Origin: Nitrospiraceae bacterium
GTDB lineage: Bacteria > Nitrospirota > Thermodesulfovibrionia > UBA6902
Reading direction: 5' to 3'
Assembly (NCBI GenBank): GCA_020354155.1
Contig: CP070644.1
Coordinates: 1,222,121-1,229,150, forward strand
DNA: 7,030 nucleotides
Shown: positions 1 to 6,243 of the stretch, piece by piece
Layout: the number at the start of each line of letters is the position of its first letter
Position numbering within the stretch: position 1 is the first letter of the stretch
Position numbers and translations under genes: made by a program
Notes under the pieces: model-generated
Databases searched by the model: none
What the model saw: only the letters and a program-made list of their open reading frames with translations
Told to the model about the DNA's origin: nothing

Positions 1-179
1 AGCACCAGACTATTGCTATCGGCCCGGTAGGCATCACAGTGAAACAGTACCATTGGCGCCTGCTCTTCCAGAGGGATTTCAAGGTAATCATCCAGTCCGG
101 CACACCCTGATACAATGATTATAATACTCAGGCTAATCTGGGCAATTCGACGACAGGGCACAGTAAGCATTCCAATCAA
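1..179 (-). CDS. Putative lipoprotein, N-terminal part (cut by window edge)
   Basis: The reading frame starts near position 179 and runs off the left edge, so only about 59 residues are visible. The N-terminus is a lipoprotein signal peptide: Arg-Arg, then a hydrophobic run rich in Ile (IAQISLSIIIIV), then the lipobox V-S-G-C. The Cys is followed by Ala-Gly, with no Asp at +2, so outer-membrane sorting is the default guess. The visible mature part (LDDYLEIPLEEQAPMVLF) does not let me name a family. Start choice: an ATG lies at 168-170, but the GAGGAG Shine-Dalgarno (185-190) is 14 nt from it and only 5 nt from an in-frame TTG at 177-179, which I prefer. Either start leaves an intact signal peptide. 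The gene is divergent from the antiporter at 507. The function is unknown. Confidence 0.72.
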   Translation of the reverse strand, partial: MIGMLTVPCRRIAQISLSIIIIVSGCAGLDDYLEIPLEEQAPMVLFHCDAYRADSNSLV

Positions 180-255
180 TAGAACTCCTCACTGCTCTGA
201 TGGAGGTTGTTTAATTATTTAAATCTATACAAACAAAGAGAATATGCTGAATGTG

Positions 256-264
256 ATTATAACA
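256..264 (-). promoter_or_regulatory. Extended -10 promoter of the lipoprotein gene
   Basis: On the minus strand the sequence reads TGT-TATAAT, a perfect -10 hexamer (256-261) with the TGn extension (262-264). Transcription would start near 249 and leave a leader of about 70 nt before the lipoprotein start. No good -35 hexamer is visible at 16-18 bp, which is common for extended -10 promoters. The -35 area is occupied by a palindrome (267-290). Confidence 0.55.
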
Positions 265-266
265 TA

Positions 267-290
267 AACTTCCCGATTTATCGGTAAGTT
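267..290. promoter_or_regulatory. Imperfect 24-bp palindrome, possible operator
   Basis: The arms AACTTCCCGAT and ATCGGTAAGTT are 11 bp each, separated by TT, with one mismatched pair (C against T). The palindrome lies immediately upstream of the extended -10 box of the lipoprotein gene, over the place where a -35 element would be. It sits in the divergent region between that gene and the antiporter. A regulator bound here could affect either gene. The regulator is not identifiable from the window. Confidence 0.4.
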
Positions 291-492
291 ATGAGGCATT
301 AAAGGATTGTCGGATCACATATGCAGGTGAATTCCTTGCGGCTGCCCTTTATTCCGCACTTGATTCTTTTCGGGCAGAGGCAAGCCTTGGATGGAGCTGC
401 TCAGCCGCCCCGAAGATATTATAACTTCAGATATACATGGAGGGCATCATGAGATACAATTAAGGAAAGTACACTTTTGACCCATAGGGGGA

Positions 493-500
493 AGGAAGGA
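493..500 (+). promoter_or_regulatory. Ribosome binding site that fixes the antiporter start
   Basis: AGGAAGGA lies 6 nt before the ATG at 507. An in-frame TTG at 477 would add ten residues, mostly polar and charged (THRGKEGR), before the first membrane segment and lacks a well-spaced Shine-Dalgarno, so the ATG at 507 is the better start. Confidence 0.75.
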
Positions 501-506
501 CGTTCT

Positions 507-1505
507 ATGTTTTTATGGCTTGCCTTTATCATCTGTACTGCAGCTATTATTTACTCCGGATCGCGACTTTCCAGATATGGCGACATCATTGCAGAAAAAA
601 CCGGATTGGGACGGACATGGGTAGGACTCATTATGCTGGCATCTATTACTTCTTTGCCAGAACTCATTACCGGCATCAGCGCTGTAGCGATCATCGACGT
701 CCCCAACATTGCAGTCGGTGATGTGCTGGGGAGTTGCGTCTTCAATTTGCTCATCTACGCAGTTCTTGATGTAACGCACCGACCCATACCCCTGTCGACG
801 AAGGCACATCAGGGAAATATCCTCTCTGCAGGATTCAGCATCCTGCTCCTGGGTATTGTTTCATTCAGCCTTGTTCTAGGAAAACAGGCTGGCTCTGTAG
901 GATGGATTGGATTATACAGCCTGATAATTGTGATGATCTATTTTATAGCAATGAAGCTGTTCTTTGTTTATGAGAAGAGGCAATTCTCTTTCTACATAAA
1001 AGAAAGAGCGGCCGAACTGAAATATGAAGATGTTCCCATGAAAAGAGCTCTGGTGAATTACACTATCAATGGGGGAGTGATCGTTATAGCCGCAGTTTTC
1101 CTGCCGAAGATTGGGGAAGGACTTGCCCTCAGTACAGGACTTGGGAATACCTTTGTGGGAAATATCTTTATTGCTCTCTCAACGTCTCTGCCGGAAGTCG
1201 TCGTGTCCATAGCTGCCATAAGGATAGATGCAGTGAATCTTGCTATTGGCAACCTTTTCGGGAGCAATATTTTTAATCTCCTCATCCTTGCTGTCGATGA
1301 CCTTTTATTCGTAAAAGGCCCGATTCTGTTATTTGTAGATTTGCATCATATCATCTCAGCCATTTCTGCAATACTCATGACCGCTATAGCCATTATTGGC
1401 CTTACCTATCAGGCAAGCAAGAAGCCCCTTTTTTTAGCATGGGATTCCATGGGCATAATGCTGATTTACATCGTGAACCTTCTGTCTCTCTATTTCTTGA
1501 AATAA
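507..1505 (+). CDS. Sodium/calcium-type antiporter (CaCA superfamily)
   Basis: A 332-residue inner-membrane protein with two Na_Ca_ex halves (pfam01699 type) and about ten hydrophobic segments. The first alpha repeat spans roughly residues 33-82: GLGRTWVGL, then SITSLPELITG with Glu52, then GDVLGSCVFN. The second spans roughly 209-262: GLGNTFVGN, then ALSTSLPEVVVS with Glu230, then GNLFGSNIFN. The inverted halves are joined by a charged loop (about 155-180, YEKRQFSFYIKERAAE). In the family the paired Glu residues of the alpha repeats bind the exchanged cations, and the protein extrudes Ca2+ or another cation against Na+ or H+. Length is normal for bacterial members. The second GSNIF motif ends in Asn257, where the archaeal NCX_Mj has an Asp as I recall, so ion choice should not be assumed. 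It is monocistronic, divergent from the lipoprotein gene and convergent with the kinase-like gene 41 bp downstream. Confidence 0.9.
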   Translation: MFLWLAFIICTAAIIYSGSRLSRYGDIIAEKTGLGRTWVGLIMLASITSLPELITGISAVAIIDVPNIAVGDVLGSCVFNLLIYAVLDVTHRPIPLSTKAHQGNILSAGFSILLLGIVSFSLVLGKQAGSVGWIGLYSLIIVMIYFIAMKLFFVYEKRQFSFYIKERAAELKYEDVPMKRALVNYTINGGVIVIAAVFLPKIGEGLALSTGLGNTFVGNIFIALSTSLPEVVVSIAAIRIDAVNLAIGNLFGSNIFNLLILAVDDLLFVKGPILLFVDLHHIISAISAILMTAIAIIGLTYQASKKPLFLAWDSMGIMLIYIVNLLSLYFLK

Positions 1506-1546
1506 ACTTGTTGATTCAGCTTCCTGTTTTTGTGCAAATGGCCTGT

Positions 1547-2290
1547 TCAGCTCCACACCACATTTTCAAGGTGGGTACGCAGAGCTCCGGCATTGCGAAA
1601 TTTCTTAAGAATGAGTGAACGCTTTAGACCACAACAGATTTCTTTCACCTCCTTCGGCTGTCTGCTGTATCTAGCTCTTCCGCCTAATGCGTCATAAAAA
1701 ATTCTGATCAGGTCGCATAAATCGTCATTCATATTTTCCCGTCGCGCTCTGCTCCAGTGAAAAAAATCCAGTAACTTGAGCTCATAGGTGAGTCCAAGTC
1801 TGCTCACAATTATATTTTCCGGATGCAAATCACCATGATATTCGCCGTGATGGTGTATGCACTCCAGTCCTGCCGTCAAAGCATGAAGCAGGTGTATCCC
1901 CTGGAATAAATGCATTCTTTTCCCTGGGAACCGTGCTAAATAGTCTGACAGGAGATCACCTTCTACATATTCAGAGATCAGGACAGTAATGGGCAACTTT
2001 CGATAGAGAATCGTCTCGTGAGTATGATATTGAATGACAATAGGGCAATCTCTCAGCGTATGCAATTTCTTGGCATAGGCATTTGATGCCTTGTTGCGTG
2101 TATTTCTGCCCGGGAAAAAAAGCTTGGCCGCCCTCTCTATATTTGTATTTAACTCTCTGATCTTATAGACTTCACCTTCCCACCCGCTTCCAAGCTTTGA
2201 TACCACCTCGTATTTTTTTGCAATAATACGACCAGGCATAAGATCAAAGGTTTCAATATGCCTGTATTTATTAATGAGAGTTCGGGACAT
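1547..2290 (-). CDS. Protein-kinase-fold protein (Ser/Thr kinase-like)
   Basis: A 247-residue soluble protein with the main kinase landmarks in order: a Gly-rich loop LGSGWEGEV (residues 33-41), the VAIK-type lysine in AAKLFF (Lys56), a hinge at about SEYVEGD (106-112), the catalytic loop YHGDLHPENI (Asp154, Asn159), and a metal-binding Asp175 in LLDFFHW, where DFG has become DFF. No activation segment with an APE motif follows. Instead, after about 14 residues comes DDLCDLIRIFYDALGG, probably helix F, so the substrate-binding part is very short. This HGDLHxxN form is typical of atypical and small-molecule kinase-fold families as well as reduced Ser/Thr kinases. ATP binding is well supported, and the substrate is unknown. 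The start is the first ATG after an in-frame TGA 21 nt upstream; no clear Shine-Dalgarno precedes it. The C-terminus is Cys- and Lys-rich (EICCGLKRSLILKKF). It stands alone, with a MITE-like repeat upstream. Confidence 0.85.
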   Translation of the reverse strand: MSRTLINKYRHIETFDLMPGRIIAKKYEVVSKLGSGWEGEVYKIRELNTNIERAAKLFFPGRNTRNKASNAYAKKLHTLRDCPIVIQYHTHETILYRKLPITVLISEYVEGDLLSDYLARFPGKRMHLFQGIHLLHALTAGLECIHHHGEYHGDLHPENIIVSRLGLTYELKLLDFFHWSRARRENMNDDLCDLIRIFYDALGGRARYSRQPKEVKEICCGLKRSLILKKFRNAGALRTHLENVVWS

Positions 2291-2457
2291 TGCATAAAGC
2301 TTAGCTCAAGATATGAGCAATTCTCAAGGCAAATATTTCATGCTTTTTCCGGCAGATCACTGATTATGCGATAGAGAGGCTGAAGAGCCATTTCTCCCTC
2401 TCACCAGATGATCAATTCCGTGTTCTTCCTATCTGTGTTTTGAGAAATATTCAATTC

Positions 2458-2640
2458 ATAAGTAGAACCTATCTCAAAAGTGATTTATATGATAAAAACA
2501 CTGCGTGTCATTCTCCGACCTGTCTGCCGACAGGCAGGCTTGATCGGGGAATCCGGAATTTTCAAAGCTTGCGGATGCCCGCTTACAGACTGCGGGCATG
2601 ACGAAACAGGAAATTTAATTGTGAGATAGGTTCTACTTAT
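2458..2640. mobile_element. MITE-like element, 183 bp, perfect 19-bp terminal inverted repeats
   Basis: The left end ATAAGTAGAACCTATCTCA (2458-2476) is the exact reverse complement of the right end TGAGATAGGTTCTACTTAT (2622-2640). There is no open frame long enough for a transposase inside, so if mobile it depends on an element elsewhere. The outermost bases include TA on both sides (2459-2460 and 2638-2639), which would fit a TA target duplication of the IS630/Tc1 or some IS5-type elements. No longer target duplication is visible. It lies between the kinase-like gene and the 96-residue membrane protein gene and interrupts neither. Family assignment is open. Confidence 0.7.
2507..2602. repeat. 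Hairpin-rich interspersed repeat nested in the MITE-like element
   Basis: The unit begins GTCAT and ends ATGAC. It contains two clear stems: ATTCTCCGA (2510-2518) with TCGGGGAAT (2544-2552), enclosing the near-palindrome CCTGTCTGCCGACAGGCAGG (2519-2538); and ATGCCCGC (2575-2582) with GCGGGCAT (2592-2599), loop of 9 nt. Its GC-rich composition contrasts with the AT-rich flanks. Units with GTCAT...GGGAAT-type stems are common dispersed non-coding repeats in Nitrospirota and related genomes; that this is one of them is inference. Confidence 0.6.
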
Positions 2641-2691
2641 CTTCAGATTCGATAAAAATTACAGCACCGCAGATTTCGAGCTGAGGCAAAC

Positions 2692-2713
2692 AAAAAAGGC
2701 AGTGTCATTACTG
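2692..2713 (-). terminator. Possible weak intrinsic terminator after the PilZ/membrane-protein pair
   Basis: On the minus strand, downstream of the stop at 2738, a short stem CAGT/ACTG (2710-2713 with 2700-2703) is followed after GCC by six T residues (2692-2697). The stem is only 4 bp, so the call rests mostly on the U-run and its location at the end of the transcription unit. Confidence 0.25.
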
Positions 2714-2737
2714 ACCCTCAGAGGAATAAATTTCCTT

Positions 2738-3028
2738 CTATGTCTTTATATCTGTTTTATTCGTTTCAGGTATCTCTAATGACTTCAGCATAAATCGTTC
2801 CTGGAAGGTTGTCGAGACTACCGCTAAAGAATGAATGTAGCCCTCGTCCAGCGCGTCTGCTACAGTATACAGAATAACTGCAAGATTGGGATTCTCCTGA
2901 ACTATTCCATCTGCTGTAGTGTTGAGATTTTCCGAAGTCGGATGAAAGGACCGTGTCCATCCTATCATTGCCAGGATAGTTACAATGACGATGATTAACC
3001 GCTCTATTGTGATACGTGTACGCTTCAT
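2738..3028 (-). CDS. Small single-pass membrane protein of unknown function
   Basis: A 96-residue protein that I do not recognise. A short basic N-terminus (MKRTR) is followed by one hydrophobic segment, roughly residues 9-24 (IERLIIVIVTILAMIGW), which should act as an uncleaved signal anchor and place the remaining 70 residues outside the cytoplasm. That part is polar at first (SFHPTSENLNTT, 27-38), then has a segment with helix potential (about 46-85) and ends in a charged tail. The start is well supported: AAGGAG (3037-3042) lies 8 nt before the ATG. It follows the PilZ gene by 31 nt in the same direction, with its own ribosome binding site in the gap, so the two are probably co-transcribed. 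Role in c-di-GMP signalling is only suggested by this context. Confidence 0.7.
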   Translation of the reverse strand: MKRTRITIERLIIVIVTILAMIGWTRSFHPTSENLNTTADGIVQENPNLAVILYTVADALDEGYIHSLAVVSTTFQERFMLKSLEIPETNKTDIKT

Positions 3029-3059
3029 CTCAATATCTCCTTGTCTGATTCTGAAAATA

Positions 3060-3389
3060 TTAGCAATTTAAATTATTTACCAAATTTTTGTATCTTGATG
3101 GAGGGGAGATAATTTTCATGCCCAGCAATAATTTTTTATCATGTGGTGAAGCTTCCAAATACCACATGAGCTCACACTTTAAATTAAATTCATCACCTGA
3201 AGGAACTTGGAAATTAATGCTCAGTATTTTGTTTTGAGTAAAATCTGCTGGAGACTGGACGTGCGTACTCATTAAGCATTCGATACCATCTTCAGAAATA
3301 TTTTCTATATACCCATTGAATGTATTGTCTTCAGAAACGATTTCTGCATCTAGACTGAATGGTATTCTTCTGGAAGCTCGTGTATCCAT
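3060..3389 (-). CDS. PilZ-domain protein, predicted c-di-GMP receptor
   Basis: A 109-residue single-domain cytoplasmic protein. The two c-di-GMP contact motifs of PilZ are present: RxxxR as Arg4-Ala-Ser-Arg-Arg8 near the N-terminus, and [D/N]xSxxG as Asn30-Ile-Ser-Glu-Asp-Gly35. They are followed by the expected alternating beta strands (ILSINFQVP, FNLKCELMWYL) and the closing LLLGMKI strand (Gly90). Length matches a minimal PilZ domain with no attached output module, so it must act through a partner protein. It is the first gene of a likely two-gene unit with the small membrane protein downstream. The ATG at 3389 is preceded by AGGGGA about 11 nt away, a fair but long spacing, and no better in-frame start is seen. 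With both motifs intact, binding of c-di-GMP is likely. The cellular output is unknown. Confidence 0.87.
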   Translation of the reverse strand: MDTRASRRIPFSLDAEIVSEDNTFNGYIENISEDGIECLMSTHVQSPADFTQNKILSINFQVPSGDEFNLKCELMWYLEASPHDKKLLLGMKIISPPSRYKNLVNNLNC

Positions 3390-3423
3390 TTCAAATAGGA
3401 TCCCCTTTAGGTTGTTTATTAAA

Positions 3424-3454
3424 ATTATACTTTACCTGTTTTTTCTCCTTACAA
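3424..3454 (-). promoter_or_regulatory. Candidate promoter of the PilZ gene
   Basis: On the minus strand a perfect TATAAT (3424-3429) lies 35 nt before the PilZ start codon. The best -35-like hexamer, TTGTAA (3449-3454), is 19 bp away, which is longer than ideal. The -10 box is convincing; the -35 is weak. Confidence 0.4.
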
Positions 3455-3543
3455 TGAAATTCCTACACTTCACTAAACATCCCATCTCCTTACCTTCAAA
3501 GGAGCATTTTTACCAGACGATGTACCTTATAATAATTGTTTAA

Positions 3544-3879
3544 CTCTGATTTTTATGTCTGTCCAGTAAATAATATTAATTCATCTATTTAAAAGAATTA
3601 TTCATCCCACGGAATTCCTCTGTTACCGTTAATACTATGGTGCTGCGCAATGATTACTACTGTTGATTTAAATGAATACGCAACAGAATTCAGTTTGTGC
3701 TAAATTCAATGATAGGGATTCATCAAGGGGTTGCGGCGGTGTGTACATGGGAGAAAGAAAAAACCCCGCCCATGATGGAGATTTCCATCTCGCCTTATCG
3801 ATAAATACTACTCTGCTCAGAATTGCAAATGGCATCATATTGAATGGTACTCTTTGGGTGAAGAAAAATCGGGAATATA
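3544..3879. other. Intergenic stretch with no supported gene
   Basis: This AT-rich stretch lies between the upstream region of the PilZ gene and the end of the universal stress gene. It holds a 71-codon plus-strand frame (3672-3887) that has no Shine-Dalgarno, overlaps the 3' end of the stress gene and resembles no family I know, so I do not call it. Two small inverted repeats are present: GATGGA/TCCATC with a 4-nt loop (3774-3789), and CATGGG/CCCATG (3746-3751 with 3769-3774) around a run of six A (six T on the minus strand, 3758-3763). They might help end the stress-gene transcript, but neither has a terminator's normal geometry. Confidence 0.4.
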
Positions 3880-4308
3880 TTACTTAACAACAAGTACAGA
3901 ACACTTTGCATGACCGATAATTCTCTCCGCAACGCTGCCCATTAGCAGTTTTTCCAGCCCTGTTCTGCCGTGACTTCCGACGACGATGAGCCCGGCCTGT
4001 ACTTTTTCAGCTTCATTGATTATTAATTCATACGGCTCATTGCCTTCACTTATAATGACTTCACATTGAACATTATCTCCGGCTGCCTGATCTCTTATTC
4101 CTTTAAGGTATACTGTTAACTCCTTTTTTTTTTCCTCAATGACATTCGGTGCCAGGTTTAAAAAATCCGGGTAATGATCCAAATGCATCTCTATGACTGA
4201 CATGCAGTAAAGCTTGCTCCCATACGCTTTTGCAACATTGATTGCTTCTTTTACAGCAGCATCACTGAATTTTGACCCGTCCGTTGCTACAAGAATATTT
4301 TTATCCAT
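3880..4308 (-). CDS. Universal stress protein (UspA family), single domain
   Basis: A 142-residue cytoplasmic protein that fills one Usp domain. It opens with the first strand and loop NILVATDGSKFSDAAV (residues 4-19, Asp10 at the nucleotide site) and carries the ATP-binding signature G-2x-G-9x-G-S as Gly111, Gly114, Gly124-Ser125, then ends with the last strand CSVLVVK. This places it with the ATP-binding (MJ0577-like) rather than the non-binding UspA branch. Such proteins form dimers and aid survival under starvation, redox or energy stress; no enzyme activity is certain. GGAGGT (4316-4321), 7 nt before the ATG, fixes the start. The gene is downstream of groEL on the same strand but separated by a strong terminator, and it has its own promoter-like region. 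No gene follows closely. Confidence 0.93.
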   Translation of the reverse strand: MDKNILVATDGSKFSDAAVKEAINVAKAYGSKLYCMSVIEMHLDHYPDFLNLAPNVIEEKKKELTVYLKGIRDQAAGDNVQCEVIISEGNEPYELIINEAEKVQAGLIVVGSHGRTGLEKLLMGSVAERIIGHAKCSVLVVK

Positions 4309-4388
4309 TGTAATGACCTCCGGAAGTTAAAATCACTTCAATGTATCTCACAGACGTACATAGTGTAAAACTGGTAAAGAATTAACTG

Positions 4389-4394
4389 TGTCAA
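4389..4394 (-). promoter_or_regulatory. Second TTGACA box upstream of the universal stress gene
   Basis: A perfect TTGACA on the minus strand within the 9-bp direct repeat ATTGACACA, whose other copy lies 39 bp upstream. The matching -10 is poor: TTTTAC at 18 bp, or TACACT at 21 bp. It may be a second promoter or a repeated protein-binding half-site. Confidence 0.3.
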
Positions 4395-4404
4395 TCATAA
4401 CTAT

Positions 4405-4436
4405 TTTTTAACACTAAATACTTATTGTGTCAATAA
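4405..4436 (-). promoter_or_regulatory. Candidate promoter with palindromic operator for the universal stress gene
   Basis: On the minus strand a perfect TTGACA (4428-4433) is followed after 17 bp by TAAAAA (4405-4410), which has a TGn extension (4411-4413). The -35 is embedded in the perfect palindrome TTATTG-TGT-CAATAA (4422-4436). A regulator bound there would compete with RNA polymerase. Transcription would start near 4398, giving a leader of about 90 nt. Confidence 0.45.
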
Positions 4437-4498
4437 AATTCATTTGTGATAGTAATTGTATTCAACCCTTTTGTATCAGCCCAGATGCGATCTAGCAC

Positions 4499-4530
4499 AA
4501 AAAAAGGGTGAGGCAGCTGCCTCACCCTTT
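4499..4530 (-). terminator. Intrinsic terminator of the groES-groEL operon
   Basis: A perfect inverted repeat of two 14-bp arms (AAAGGGTGAGGCAG and its complement, 4503-4530) is followed on the minus strand by seven T residues (4499-4505, the first three being part of the arm). It lies 21 nt after the groEL stop codon. This is a very strong rho-independent terminator. Confidence 0.95.
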
Positions 4531-4551
4531 GGGAATTTCTGGTCTGGAATC

Positions 4552-6201
4552 TTAATACATGCCGCCCATGCCGCCCATACCGCCCATACCGCCTGGAGGC
4601 ATAGCCGGCATATCTGATTTTTCTTCAGGAACATCAGTTACCATCACGCTTGTAGTCAGCATCAGCGATGAAACTGATGACGCGTTCTGAAGCGCATGCC
4701 GTGTAACCTTTGTTGGATCAATGATACCGGCCTTTATCATATCGACATACTCTTCATTGGCTGCATCGAAACCATAGTTGGCGTCTTTGCTGTGTTTAAC
4801 TTTGTCAACGATAACAGATCCTTCAAGGCCTGCGTTTTCGACGATCTGCCTGATAGGCTCTTCAAGGGCCCGTTTGACTATCTCAACACCGATCTGCTGG
4901 TCATGGTCCTTGAGCTTTACGCTGTCAAGGGCTGAGATTGACCTGATCAGTGCAACACCGCCGCCCGGGACGATTCCCTCTTCAACTGCTGCCCTTGTTG
5001 CATGGAGTGCATCCTCTACACGGGCCTTTTTCTCCTTCATTTCAACTTCTGTTGCTGCACCGACATTGATGACTGCAACACCGCCTACAAGCTTTGCAAG
5101 GCGCTCCTGGAGTTTTTCCCTGTCATAGTCAGACGATGTCTCATCAATCTGGGCCTTGATCTGTTTTACGCGGCCCTGGATTTTGTCATGGTCGCCTGCG
5201 CCTTCAACAATTGTTGTGTTCTCTTTATCAACAGTGATCTTCTTTGCACTTCCAAGGTCTTCAAGGGAAATATTTTCAAGTTTGATGCCAAGGTCTTCAG
5301 CGATCATGGTGCCGCCGGTAAGGATTGCAATATCCTCAAGCATTGCCTTTCTCCTGTCACCGAATCCGGGGGCTTTAACAGCACAGACCTGAAGGGTGCC
5401 GCGGAGTTTATTTACAACAAGTGTGGCAAGGGCCTCGCCTTCAACCTCTTCACAGATAATCATGAGGGGTTTGCCCATCTTTGCTGTCTGCTCAAGGATA
5501 GGGAGCAGGTCCTTCATGGAGCTGATTTTCTTTTCATGGATGAGGATGAGTGCGTCCTCGAAGGAGCATTCCATCCTTTCTGCGTCTGTTACGAAATAGG
5601 GCGATGTGTACCCTCTGTCAAACTGCATACCTTCGACAACATCCAGTGTTGTCTGCATGCTCTTTGCCTCCTCAACGGTGATAACACCGTCTTTACCAAC
5701 CTTATCCATGGCTTCTGCAATGAGGTCTCCGATTGTGGAATCATTATTTGCAGAGATAGTGCCAACCTGTGCGATTTCTTTTTTGTCCTGAACAGACTTG
5801 CTCATGCTCTTCAGGTTTTCAACGACTGCTTCAACAGCTTTCTCAATTCCTCTTTTAACTTCCATAGGGTTTGCGCCTGACACAACATGTTTCATTCCCT
5901 CTTTGTATATGGAATAAGCAAGGACTGTAGCTGTTGTTGTACCGTCGCCGGCTGTATCAGAGGTCTTGCTTGCAACTTCTCTGACGAGCTGGGCGCCCAT
6001 ATTCTCATAGGGGTCTTTCAACTCGATTTCCTTTGCAACGGTAACACCGTCTTTTGTAATCGTCGGGGCGCCGAATTTTTTGTCCAGAAGTGCGTTTCTT
6101 CCTTTCGGCCCCAGTGTCGCCTTCACAGCATCACTTAATGTAGTAATGCCTGAGAGGATCGACCGTCTTGCTTCTTCGCCGAATAGTAACTGCTTTGCCA
6201 T
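4552..6201 (-). CDS. groEL: Chaperonin GroEL (60 kDa, Hsp60)
   Basis: A 549-residue protein, full length for the family. It forms the double seven-membered ring that folds proteins in an ATP-driven cycle with GroES. ATPase residues are intact: LGPKGRN (30-36), Asp51 in TKDGVTVA, GDGTTT with Asp86 (85-90), Asp397 in VEDALHATR, GGG (413-415), and Asp495 in GIIDP. The apical-domain segment LMIICEEVEGEAL (246-258) is present. The tail is Gly-Gly-Met repeats ending in Met-Tyr, the flexible floor of the cavity. AGGAGG lies 9 nt before the ATG at 6201. It follows groES by 42 nt on the same strand and ends in a strong terminator, so it is the distal gene of the CIRCE-controlled operon. Nothing in the sequence suggests a divergent or specialised paralogue. 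Confidence 0.99.
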   Translation of the reverse strand: MAKQLLFGEEARRSILSGITTLSDAVKATLGPKGRNALLDKKFGAPTITKDGVTVAKEIELKDPYENMGAQLVREVASKTSDTAGDGTTTATVLAYSIYKEGMKHVVSGANPMEVKRGIEKAVEAVVENLKSMSKSVQDKKEIAQVGTISANNDSTIGDLIAEAMDKVGKDGVITVEEAKSMQTTLDVVEGMQFDRGYTSPYFVTDAERMECSFEDALILIHEKKISSMKDLLPILEQTAKMGKPLMIICEEVEGEALATLVVNKLRGTLQVCAVKAPGFGDRRKAMLEDIAILTGGTMIAEDLGIKLENISLEDLGSAKKITVDKENTTIVEGAGDHDKIQGRVKQIKAQIDETSSDYDREKLQERLAKLVGGVAVINVGAATEVEMKEKKARVEDALHATRAAVEEGIVPGGGVALIRSISALDSVKLKDHDQQIGVEIVKRALEEPIRQIVENAGLEGSVIVDKVKHSKDANYGFDAANEEYVDMIKAGIIDPTKVTRHALQNASSVSSLMLTTSVMVTDVPEEKSDMPAMPPGGMGGMGGMGGMY

Positions 6202-6243
6202 TATTCTTTCCTCCTTTATTAATCGATAATCAGCTTATCTGAT

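Noticed and set aside
321..452. Plus-strand frame of 43 codons between the divergent lipoprotein and antiporter genes
   Set aside because: AAAGGA lies 14 nt from the ATG, too far; the peptide has no recognisable features, so it is probably chance.
477..506. TTG start ten codons upstream of the antiporter ATG
   Set aside because: The ATG at 507 has AGGAAGGA at 6 nt and opens directly into the first membrane segment; the TTG has no comparable ribosome binding site.
2338..2391. Minus-strand 17-codon frame upstream of the kinase-like gene
   Set aside because: A purine-rich AGAGG precedes the ATG, but the frame is very short and shows no attenuator structure or codon run that would mark a leader peptide.
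3390..3560. c-di-GMP riboswitch in the PilZ leader
   Set aside because: I looked because of the PilZ gene, but saw no GEMM-type conserved core on the minus strand here.
3672..3887. Plus-strand frame of 71 codons
   Set aside because: No Shine-Dalgarno, no recognisable motif, and its 3' end overlaps the coding end of the well-supported universal stress gene on the other strand.
5002..5880. Long plus-strand frame of 292 codons
   Set aside because: It lies wholly antisense to groEL; Cys- and Phe-rich composition is the usual shadow of a GroEL codon pattern.
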